A stretch of 64,000 bases of DNA from NCBI GenBank assembly GCA_040954595.2, contig CM082597.2, forward strand, positions 2,914,001 through 2,978,000, read 5' to 3'. The notes beneath the pieces are model-generated. The model worked only from the letters and a program-made list of their open reading frames with translations. It made no database searches and was not told the origin of the DNA. Source of the stretch: Balanoglossus misakiensis (taxonomy: Eukaryota > Hemichordata). Below are positions 23,869-34,315 of this stretch, piece after piece. How positions within the stretch are numbered: the first letter of the stretch is position 1; each line of letters begins with the position of its first letter. Position numbers and translations under genes: made by a program.

Positions 23869-25606
23869 TTACTTCATTTTAGAGAAGTCAATATCAGCGT
23901 ACTCTGTGCTCTCGGCTGGGGGTTTTGGGGGAGGCTTGGGTCGGCCACCACCTGGCATTGGTTTCTTATTGCCACTTGTTATCAGATCCAAGTCAGCATA
24001 GACCAAACCTTCGGCATTTGGAGCCTGTCGAATGAAAGATAAACTAGCTATGTTATTGATTTTCCCATGGTTGTCTGAAATATACTCAAATTTTCCCTTA
24101 TCCACGAATCACTTGTGGAATAGTCTTAAATTTAGAATAGCTATCGACAATGTACATCTATTTTCACAAGATTTGTTATTGTTAAAATTTACATTCAAGT
24201 CCACTATATATATATATATATATACCGGTATGGGTTACATTGACAAACACAATCGTGTAAAGTTAACGTTTTAATAGGAGAATGATTAACTAGTTGATGT
24301 GCAGAGCCCACTCAGGCTTAGACAAACATTCCAGGGTGTGTCATTTTAACAATCATGATGTCTGCCGGTCTTACATACGTAGTATAATAAAACATGGTGT
24401 ATGATGTGTGGTATAATTGGTTATTCACTGCAAAATTTATAACCTCAGGAATAAGTTTTTTTAAGAATACCTGGGGAATTTGACTTTGCTTGGGATCAGC
24501 TGATTTGTTTACCACTTCGTCAGGTACATCATCGTAGACTCTCTCCCCTTTAGGTACAGTCTTTGGTGGTTTCATAGGTTTTGGAGGTTTCCCTTTTGGT
24601 TTCACCTCGACCTCAACATCCTCGTATGCTCCATCGGTTTGGGGTTTCTCAGTTGTCTTCGCTTCCGGCACGTTGGCATATGGAAATGCACCATCTGAAC
24701 CAAGGATTGATAATGACATTTACAGACGTGTATAACAAATACATGTAAAGTTGAAACGACAACAACCAATGCATTTATAAAATTCTCTAACACTTACATA
24801 TTTGTGGGCATGGTTACCGGGCTCACAAAACCGTTCGATCACTTGCGTTTGTGTTTTCATAAAATGTGTGTAAACTTGGCACACGTGTGTGAGGTTGTCT
24901 GGACGCACACAAATATTGTACAGGGCTTGTCGTGTGCTCATGTGATGGGTTTTCACTAAGGCAAAACAGTTTGATATAGATAATGACAATCAGGAGACTC
25001 AATGTATACCTGTTTGACCAGCCGGAGTCGCACCTTTCTGTTTCGACATTTTGTCCTTTTTCAGTTGCTTCTTATTCACCTCAGCATAGACAACCGGCAC
25101 GTCGTTTTGGGCACTTGCTTGCTGGTTAGCTTGAGGAGCATTCTTCTTTTTCTTGAGGTCAACAACGGCATATTGGTCACCAGTTACATTTCCTCCTGAG
25201 TTTGCATCGAGCTCAGATTTCTTTGCCCCCATCACAGCATACTGGGAGGGAGGACCATCCTTATCGGAGACGGCATATTTCCCTGTGGAGAGGATATGTG
25301 GAGAGGAAATGTAATGAGCAAACCACTGTTGGTTTGATTTAAATCAGTATCTGATACTAGTATATTTTAATCTGTCAAATCGACACCGTCCCAGGTATAC
25401 ACAGAATTGCATTCAGTGCATGAAAATACACTGTATTAATCAAAGAGTCAATTGACTCAATTAACACCAAACTTCATTATTGTGTACATTACCTGCTTGT
25501 TTTGTCTTGCTCGGTTTGTATGGCACCGGTGGTGGAGTTATACTATCGTTTGTGTCAGCACCATCAGTTACCATTGTATCATGAACTACGGAGGAATATT
25601 CTACAT
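23869..25606 (-). other. Gene C cytoplasmic tail: ITIM/ITSM and proline motifs
   Basis: Four coding exons (25606-25493, 25282-25010, 24694-24471, 24024-23869) follow the juxtamembrane exons. Tyrosine motifs in order: VEYSSV (25604-25587), GKYAVS, SQYAVM (25247-25230), DQYAVV (25178-25161), VVYAEV (25094-25077), FPYANV (24686-24669), GAYEDV (24632-24615), RVYDDV (24542-24525), LVYADL (24006-23989) and TEYADI (23907-23890). VEYSSV, VVYAEV and LVYADL meet the ITIM consensus (I/V/L/S)xYxx(I/V/L). TEYADI fits the ITSM pattern TxYxx(V/I). FPYANV has YxN, a possible Grb2-type SH2 site. The proline-rich stretches TPPPVPYKP and RPKPPPKPP could bind SH3 domains. Binding partners are inferred. Confidence 0.8.
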
Positions 25607-28600
25607 CTAGACATATAAAACATAATAATATTAAATGAAAAAAAAATATTTGTTTTTCAAGTTAACCAGTAGAAGTATATTTTTATCAGCTCATACTATT
25701 CCAATACTAATCCCATTCATTTACCTGCCGTGCCTTTCCCTTGATTGTCAGCTATCAATCTTGTGTCGAGGTTGGTGTTTTCATGGTAGATGTTGTCCAT
25801 AGATGCCCTACCATTAAAAACAAGGATGTTACTGATAGCAGCACAGACGTTGATGCTACAAACTGAATAACCACTTTTTTACTAGGTTAAATATTTACAT
25901 CACACAGTCACACTAATGAACACTTCACAATATGTGTATACATTGTAATACAATCACAAATGTGAAGCAACAAACGGCACGAAATTTAATGAAAGTCCAA
26001 TACACAGGCACATACAAATAAAATGAACACACTACACACGCATGTAGTAAGGGTAAATTTAAGGTTAATACTTACCCAGATGCATTTTGTGATCCTGCAA
26101 AAGAAGAAATTGATTATCATTAGCATAGTACAATGTTGAATAGTAGATTCGTAACCTCGAGGAGGATTATTTTGGTCATTGCTCACTGAAGGAGTTTCCT
26201 TTAAGGCCTGAGGCCATCATCAGCCTCATGCGAATAACACGACGTTGAAAAACATTTTATAGGAAAACGAAGGATTAAGGAAACCCTACATCGGTGTAGC
26301 GTATGTGATTTCCAAAACAGGAATCAAAATGAAAAATCTTACTTTTTGACTTCATTTCCTGTGCGTTCCGCCATACAAGGATTGATAGAATAACAATCGC
26401 AATAGAAGCAAGTATGATCAATGTAATGATAATGCTCCCAGCTATAACATATGACTTCGATGCCGGTACCGTATCTGTTTCAATTAAGGAACATATAATT
26501 GCATGCAATAAGTGAAAATGGTTTATGGCATATCATTTTTGTGAGAAAGCACATGCTAATACATTTCATGAAATTAATGCTATTATTTCACAGCCACAAA
26601 GGTTTTGATGCAACAGTATTTTTTAAAATCTTCCTTGTATCCATATATATATATTACATTTCAATTCCATAGAGTAGCCTATGCTTCTCATGCTTTTGAC
26701 ACATATTTGAAAATATAGTCAGTCAACGTATCAGTTGATCTTGTTGAATTTTTGTTGGATAGCCGCAGCACAAACTACATTATGACCTGAAGCAAAGTAT
26801 TAATCAGTAACTATCACACGTACATTCATGGTAAACCGGCTCTCCACACTCTGTGTAAGTGCCGTCTGTGCAATAATAAATGAGAAGTTCACCAGATCCT
26901 TCAAGCTGCAGAATAACTTCGTCTTCGCAAGGCTCATCAATGTGGTAATTGACCCACTGTGTGCCGTTGTATGTTTCAACTTTTACACAGGTGTCTCCAG
27001 GTGGGTAAATTATAAGGGTACCGTCGCTTGAGTAACTTAAATCTGTCAAATTATAAATTCAATTAATTAACAATGTGAGGTTTAACTTGCTCATATCTAA
27101 CCATATTCTAAAGTTCAGAGGTCAGATATACGGTATACAGCACGTACAGTATAGAAAAGCAACAAAACTCAGATAACGTTGTCAATTTCGCTTTCCACTT
27201 TTAAATAACATATGGGTCTTGTGTTTCAGGTTTATCATCTATCTGTTTCATTTATTTCCAATCTTAAATTCAGATATTGTAGTCACATCGGATGTTCAAT
27301 CTGTAAGTCATTTCTTATGTTAGCCTCACTTGTATTACTCTTATGACGCAAATTCCTAGCAAAATCCTGATTACTCACCAGTTTCACTAGGTGTTGGAGC
27401 TGTTCAGAAATAATACAGGAATGAAATACATAATTAATACAATGAAGAACTCCTTGAGAAGAGAGTTGATTCAGTTAAGAAAATTTTGTGTGTCTCCAGC
27501 AGCCCGGGTCACCCTTTTTCAAACACTTAACCTAATTTTGAAAGATTTAAGAAAACCTCACGATAATAATAATAAACTTGTAATTCAAGTACTGCTTTTT
27601 GGCATTATCATAGCCACGTTTCAATTGTCCAATGTATTCACATCAACAGTTACAAAAATCATCTCTTAACGCAAGCATCCTACCAATGACCAAATGAAAA
27701 TGAACTGACAGTCCCAAGAAATTATATCATGCATACCAAATGTCAAATCGCGCAATTAATCAACCAACCAACCATCCAGCCACCAACAAATCCAACCCAA
27801 TCATCTTTCTGCCCTTTGCTGTTTGTTTATACCTCTAATATTTTACTTACGTAACGTTGAGTTTATCACAGGCTGACTGTAACTCTTGCCAATATCATTG
27901 ATGCTGACAACAGTGATGTGATATTCAGTCATATGTAGCAAGTTATGGATCGTATCTGTTGTATTTTGTGTCTCATTTGTTTTCCTTGTGTCATCTTCTG
28001 GTGATTGAGTTTCACGGTATTGTAAGTAGAAACTTTGTTCCAATCCACCATCGAATCCTGGTGTCCAAGTCACCGTCAAAGTATCCTCAGATTTATCTTG
28101 TACAAAAACATCATAGGCTGCATATGGTCTTGCTGGAATTAATATGATGACGTTCAGGTCAATTTTCAGATAGCTTAACATTTTGATATTTGGTAACAAC
28201 AACAACAGCAACATTATTTTCCTTCTGTTTGTCGAATGGACATGTCAAGAATGTATTTTTTTTAATAAAATGCCAATCAAAAAGTAAAACAATACTTAAT
28301 TCAGCTGTCTCTGAAACAATTTTGCCAAGTGTAGGTGTATGATTCCCTTCCAAGTTTCATGACATGATATTAGACAATAGAGGCACAATATAAGGGCCAA
28401 CGTTGCAATTTCTTGATTAAGGAATCATTGCTTTGAGATCACGCTGCAAAAGATGAGTAACTGGATATAAAGTGTCAATCGATCTTAACGACAACATGTA
28501 ACGCAATTACCTATATCAGACAGAATAATTATAAAATCAACTTACACTTTCCAGAGAGATTTATCGTAAAATTGATGCCATTTAAATAATTGGTACTTTG

Positions 28601-31600
28601 GCAAACGTAATCACCATAATCATACTCAGTAACATTGTAAATCGTCAGCATACTCTGACTGGTTGTGTCGATTTTGTTTTCACTGATGAGGTATTTATCG
28701 GTGTCGTTGATGATGGATTTGTTTCTGTTGTCAAACCAGGCAAAATCTACGAGCGGGTTACTGTTGATTTCACACAAGAGTTCAGCATCCTCTGTCAGAT
28801 TAACAGTCTGTCTTTCATTTTCTTCTTCGTTCAACACAAAAGGAGAGTCTGAAATAATAATCACCACATAAAACATAACTCAACGAATTAATGCAATTGA
28901 TACCGTTTAGATTTCCAATAACAGCTTGATCTGTTACCCTTTTGAAGAAAGATATCCCATAATAAAACTGCTCGTTAGAATAATTGATAACCAGCACGAA
29001 TTTAAGTTTTAGGTGATTTAACCCTGGAGTAAGACATATTTCGTCGATTCGGTTCCCTTTTTTTGAGGGGGAGAATAGTTCAGACTAGCAAATGTTGCAG
29101 TTCATGCTTTTACACTAATTGTTTACTAAAACTATCAATTTCTCAAATACAATATAGAATTAAAACCAATGGAGCTGCCACTTTTTGCCCTATTTTCATG
29201 ATTTTACTTTCCAACTTTGCTACATCCAAGTAAGCCCACTGGTCGGTATACATGAACATCTTAACTATTGTGTTAAGCGTCGCCAAGAGATGACAAACAC
29301 AACTAATATGGTTTAATGGTGATGATTCTAAAGAATACTGAGAATTGAAATACTTTAAATGTACTGCATGCACTTCTTTTGCTAAATCCGCAGATATTAG
29401 GAACATGTTTGCTTTTATGACAGCCAGTTACATAGCTTTGGTTGCCAAATTAAATAAGTTATACCCAGTCGAACAACTAAAACGTCTGCTGGGTCCATGG
29501 ATAATTAAAACACCTAATAAACATATTCTATCCAACATTTCAATTACCGTGCTCAAATTCCTACTAAGTGCCAATGTAACATGTTCACGAATATACGTCG
29601 CATGGACATGAAAATAACCTTGCTGCTTTTGTTGAAGTAATGATTTGAAACTTGGATGGGCACACTGTTTCAGTTTATTTTACTGCATTTCCCATTTAGT
29701 TTGGATCTGATATGTCTTTGTGGGACCCACTGGAGTGTCTGTATGTCATAGTGTTTTCATCATTTCGCTTGTCGTATGTGTGTTTTATTTATACGTGACC
29801 CCTAAATCAAAGTAATTAATGTAGCATTTCAAAATAGGACTTACAGTGTACGTCAAGCACGGTATCTTCTGACAATATTCTGTCCTCTTTGAATTCGTCG
29901 TTGAAAGCCTCACATCGGTATATTTGTCCATGATGTTCGTAGTTAATTAGGCGAAGTGTTAAATTTTGCAATGTGATAAACCCAGCGTATACACCGTCCA
30001 AATATTGAATTGGACTTAAATCCTCCTTGACTTGTATTCCATCTCTGAACCAGTCTATGCTCGCTTTAGGATTACTGCTACATGATATGCAGGTAAGCAC
30101 GAGTTCGTCACCTTCAACTACAGGTCCTGAGTATCCCGTTAGGTTTGTGATGCAGCCATCTGGTTCTACAGGTTGAACTAAATAAAGTAATAGATAGGCA
30201 TTAAGGTGATACCGTCACATTTCTAATCATGGATTGATGTCGGTGAAATAAATAAATAAATAAAAAAATGTTTGGTTTGAATTACGATTGCCCAAGTCAA
30301 CCAACTTTGAGAATGACGGTGTGATTGAATAGGCTTGCGATGGCTTTTGAATTTTCTTCAAATCACCTGAAACCGGACACTGACAAGATTGCACATTACA
30401 GCACGCGGTGCGAATCATTGTGAGAATTAACATTACAGTCTCAGTAGCTACATTACATTTTGATGAGATTGTGACCGGCTCAGATAAGGGCTAGAGCGTT
30501 AACAATTATTACAAATATATTGATTCTACTTACAATACACCTCTGTTTTAACATAGCTCGATGAAAGGCCGTCCGAGTAGCCAGTCCGCGTAGCATTGCA
30601 GTTAAACACATTAGCATTATGAGATGCCTGAATATTGATGATCAGACAACCTTCTGTAATCTCCCCATGGAATGAACCCTCTGTTCTTCTTTCTATCATG
30701 GTCTCGTGTTCATTTCCTGATATCTCAACTCCGTTCTTGTACCAATAAATAACAGAGTAGGGATTGCTAGAGTCCGTGATACATGTTAGATTTAAAATTT
30801 CACCTTTTTTGGCAGGTTCATCGTACGCACTTATGGACAAGGATATACTTTGAACTGCAAAATAAAAATGGCCAATATTTGTGAATGTAGTATGTTTATT
30901 AGATTATGCAAATTTTTCTCCATGGACTCAAAATACGTAAGATATACATGTTTTTTATGCTTTCTGAGACAATTAAATAGCCCAGGTCTATTTAGATATG
31001 ATTGCTTTAGTGAATTTTATATACCGTAAAAATTATTTCACTGATCCACAATTAATTCTTACAATGACCATCATACAATAATTACGGGGTTAATTGTCAC
31101 TGATCTCGACATTATTTGCATTGACGGACATTGATTAGAGCAAGAAAATATACCCTTCATTTAAAAATAGTATAAACTGTACTTACAAGATACGTTTAAT
31201 GGGCCAACCCAACAGTTAAGTACACCAGTCTCAATATCATTGAAAGCTTCGCATCTGAGTAATATCTGGTTATCATCTCGCTGAAGAGTCCATAAATGTT
31301 CGTTTATGGCTATTTCGCCTTCATATTCTTGCGTTTCCGTCAAAACATATTCGCCTGTTTCATTTATCCATCGTAATGTTGCCAGAGGATTGCCATCAGA
31401 CGTGCAAGTAATGTTAAATAAGGTCCCTTCATGAAATGTGTCGCCCTCCGTATTGTAACACGTTTGTGATGTTGGAAAATCTAAGGTAAAATAAAAAGGA
31501 GCTACTGTCCAAAGGCGCCATGTTTGGTAACTTGCTATCAAAATGGCTTCATTGTCATTATCATTCTGGTTAACAAATTCCCAAATGTATAATATTATGT

Positions 31601-34127
31601 TATATGTCATTAGCGTCGCATATCGCCCGATGCATAGTCGAGGGTGTTGCGCTGCGCTAATGTCCAAGTACATCTCCGTTAGTTTTTGCATTGCATATTG
31701 CTTGGCTTTCAAAACGCCTGTATAATCGATCGTAACCGCTCATGCTGAAGCACGGTACACAGTGAGCATACTTTCTGTTTTTGTTTACATTGGTTTGGGG
31801 GTAGTCTTGAAACAGTTCGCAGTGAAAGTACATCCGTATACAAGGTGAGTTTGGGTGCCTTGAAACTGTCAACATACGTAATTAATTTCTTAATATATTT
31901 AACGCAAGAGAGACAAATTCAGTTGATACAATAAAATCCATTGGTTGGTAAAATGCATTGGACTTGAAATTCATTGCTTACATGTACTTACATTTAATGT
32001 CGAGTGCGTCTGTGCTACAAATGTTAGGTGGAGAAACGGTCTCATGGTTACCATGACAGTCAAATATTAGACCGTTATCGAATTGTGTCAAGTTCCACCT
32101 AAATATATTTGATGTTATTTTGTCACCACCCTCTTCTGGCACAGTGTATTCACCATCCAGCGCAGTAGAACCGTTGAGCCACACGAGTTGTGGATATGGG
32201 TTTCCATCTGTGGCGGTGCAGGTGATTTCGGCAAGGTCTCCAGCTTTTGCATATTCATCTCCGGAGTTGTAGCTGAATAAACATTCCGGCCAACCTTCGT
32301 CAGGTTCATCTAAAATTATATGATATTAATGCAAGAATCGAACTTTAACAGCAAATAGAAATGCCACCCCAGAAATAAAAACAGAGAAACTGAGCAAATG
32401 TTATGACATGGACTTACATAATACATCTAGAAAAACGTCTGTCTTCTCTGTTCCGAAGGTATTGGTCACGTCACATGTGTATGTTGTTCTGTCTTCACGT
32501 AGTACATAGTCAATGGAAAATGTAGTTCCGTCCGGACTTACATTGTATCTACCATTGTTGGGTATATCGTTTCCGTCTTGATACCATTTATAGGTTGGAG
32601 CTGGATTTCCACTCGATAGACAGATCATCGTCACTGTATTATATTCTATGACGGGCTCTTCCTCAATAGTGATGGTCGGTACACTTGGGGCGCTGGGGAC
32701 TGTGACATTAAAGTAGTTTAAAATGTGAACATCATATATAGCCTATCGATTCGCCATAGACAAGATATGTCAATAAACATGAGGTACGTCGATGGTTTAG
32801 TAGTGTTATATTTGTACTGAATGTACAAAAAGAACAGGTGGTTTCAATAGAAAAACCTATGGCAACATCAAAGCTGCTGCCATAGATAGAGACGAATGTG
32901 ATGCAGCAAATGGATCATAAAAAAGAAAACACCAAACACACAATTTTAACAAACGTTCTCAGTAGCTGGGAGGATAAAATACAAACTGTCGTTGTTCTAG
33001 AGCTTATTGCTGAAGAAAATTCTGATATTTCTTGGAAAAGCATCGTCTACACTTTGGCGGCCAGAGAAGTAGCAAAATAAAAAATTCCATACCAAGCTAC
33101 CTACCCTATTTTTGAAAACCATGTAATCGGAAAAGCACACATTAATTGTTTCGGCCTAATGTTTCACTAGGAGGAGCACCTACTAATGCGAGAACCATGG
33201 ATTGAAAGTTGTGCCTTCAAGCATCCGTTTAAATTACCTGATACATCCAAGAGTATGATGTCCTCATCTCTAGTAATACCTGGCCCGGAAATTTCACATA
33301 TATAGGTTTCACTGTCTTCAACAACTGTTGACGTGATGTTCAGTGACGCCTGATCAACCAAGCTATGGCGATCGTAGCCGTCGCTAAATACCGGGTCATG
33401 TCCATCTTCACGAATGACAATCACATTTGCAGAGTCAATCGAATTAAAATACCAAATCAATGTTTCTCTGGTTTCGGTGTATGTACACGGCAATAATGCG
33501 TCTTCGCCAACATAAACATACACGTCATCACCCGTTTGAACGTCTTCAACTCGAATAGGTTTCGACAAACTGTCGACTGTCCCTGTGACAACATAATTGA
33601 GAGTTATAAGTTGCTACGTTCATAGACTTAATGTGTTTTTCATGAATATATTTTGTATTTTGCATAAGAAGGTAAGTGCTTAGCCAAATATTAATTAAGC
33701 ATTTGCTGATCAAATGATCATTTAATTGTAAATTCTTTAACAGAAAAATCAAATACAACGCCTCTTTTACCGTTTTCAGATTGCAACTGAAGACAACGCA
33801 CAACATTACATACATGTACATAGGGTGTGTCAGTACCAATTGTGGCACAATGATACCATGTATGGGAAAGTTGATTTTCAGCTGCACAAGCAATATTGTC
33901 AGCCTTTGGTAACTGCGAACAACTCGTTGACTTCTGCTTTCTTTGGATGTAAATAAAAAGTGTTCAAATATTGCCTGCAACAGACATGCCACCATTTTCT
34001 CTGCTTTCAATATATCAACGTCCATAAAAGTTTACTTGCATTCACTCAAAACATATAATGGGTATTGCAACGTGAGCTTACCAGATAAATGAACAGCAGA
34101 GATAATCGTCAAAGCGAAGAGGATCAT
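23869..34127 (-). CDS. Gene C: Ig/FN3 receptor with ITIM/ITSM-like tail
   Basis: Eighteen minus-strand exons, all with GT..AG borders and matching phases: 34127-34082 leader; 33582-33238 V; 32699-32418, 32309-31992, 31480-31187, 30854-30534, 30177-29845, 28848-28546 (six Ig); 28132-27851 FN3; 27399-27379 microexon; 27042-26824; 26474-26343 TM; 26094-26076; 25807-25725; 25606-25493; 25282-25010; 24694-24471; 24024-23869 with stop. Exon lengths sum to 3765 nt (1254 residues), divisible by three, which strongly supports the model. Predicted type I membrane receptor: leader, 7 Ig domains, FN3, a 73-residue module, one TM helix and a cytoplasmic tail of about 260 residues with many tyrosine motifs and prolines but no kinase. 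By analogy with ITIM receptors it could recruit SH2 phosphatases; this is inference. Its first exons are an inverted copy of those of gene D, and it starts 189 bases from divergent gene B. Confidence 0.88.
26343..26474 (-). other. Gene C transmembrane exon
   Basis: 132 nt, phase 1 on both sides. It encodes a hydrophobic helix (VIAGSIIITLIILASIAIV continuing to ILSILVW) followed by the positively charged stop-transfer RNAQEMKSKS. No charged residue lies inside the helix, so pairing with a DAP12-like adaptor through membrane charges is not suggested. Confidence 0.85.
26824..27042 (-). other. Gene C membrane-proximal 73-residue module of unknown fold
   Basis: One exon, phase 1 on both sides, between the FN3 domain and the membrane helix. 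It is rich in Thr, Tyr, Gly and acidic residues, with four cysteines (GDTCVKV, EPCEDE, YYCTDG, TECGE) that could make two disulfides. I do not recognise the domain. Genes D and E lack it. A 21-nt microexon (27399-27379, encoding about PTPSET) links it to the FN3 exon. Confidence 0.65.
27851..28132 (-). other. Gene C fibronectin type III exon
   Basis: 94 codons, phase 1 on both sides. FN3 landmarks are the LTVTWTPG strand with core Trp, YLQYRE, and the HNLLHMTEYHITVVSIND pattern (L..L.P.T.Y...V.A.N). It is the only FN3 domain in the cluster; genes D and E pass directly from the last Ig exon to the membrane exon. Confidence 0.8.
31600..31850 (-). repeat. Diverged copy of the 2560-2815 dispersed repeat
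   Basis: On the minus strand this matches the blocks at 2560-2815 and 6350-6597, with shared words such as ttgaaagccaag, acggagatgta and gcgcagcgcaacaccctc. It lies in an intron of gene C, immediately beyond the end of the inverted duplication shared with gene D (about 31885), so it may have helped set that end. Confidence 0.55.
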
Positions 34128-34245
34128 GTCTTCAAAAGGTTTTAGGTTGATATGAATATGCACCCTCTGTAATACCATTTCACTCCTGTAGAAGAAGGTC
34201 ATTATGAATATCTGGTGATGTCATTTTGTCCCATGATCCAAATCA
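31885..34245. repeat. Inverted segmental duplication, left arm
   Basis: This arm is repeated in reverse complement at about 40300-42714. It covers the putative promoter, leader exon, V exon, second and third Ig exons and the introns between them. Shared words reach as far as catgggacaaaatgacatc at one end and the word ttaatatattt at the other. The two genes are therefore identical in exon order and nearly identical in sequence from promoter to the third Ig domain. Confidence 0.88.
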
Positions 34246-34315
34246 TTGATTAACCAACCTAACGCATATCGCATTTCATTTACGAGAGGTTTCTATCACG
34301 GAAGGAAGATCAAAC
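34128..34315. promoter_or_regulatory. Divergent promoter interval between genes C and B
   Basis: The start codons of gene C (34127, minus) and gene B (34316, plus) are 188 bases apart, so both 5' UTRs and core promoters must fit here unless 5' non-coding exons exist. The C-side half is duplicated at about 40300-40428 upstream of gene D; the B-side half is not. I see no certain TATA box. Confidence 0.5.

Noticed and set aside
32898-33080. 60-residue antisense open frame in the V-Ig intron of gene C, also in gene D (41517-41699)
   Set aside because: Both copies lie in the recent inverted duplication, so conservation of the frame needs no selection. No splice or domain support was seen.
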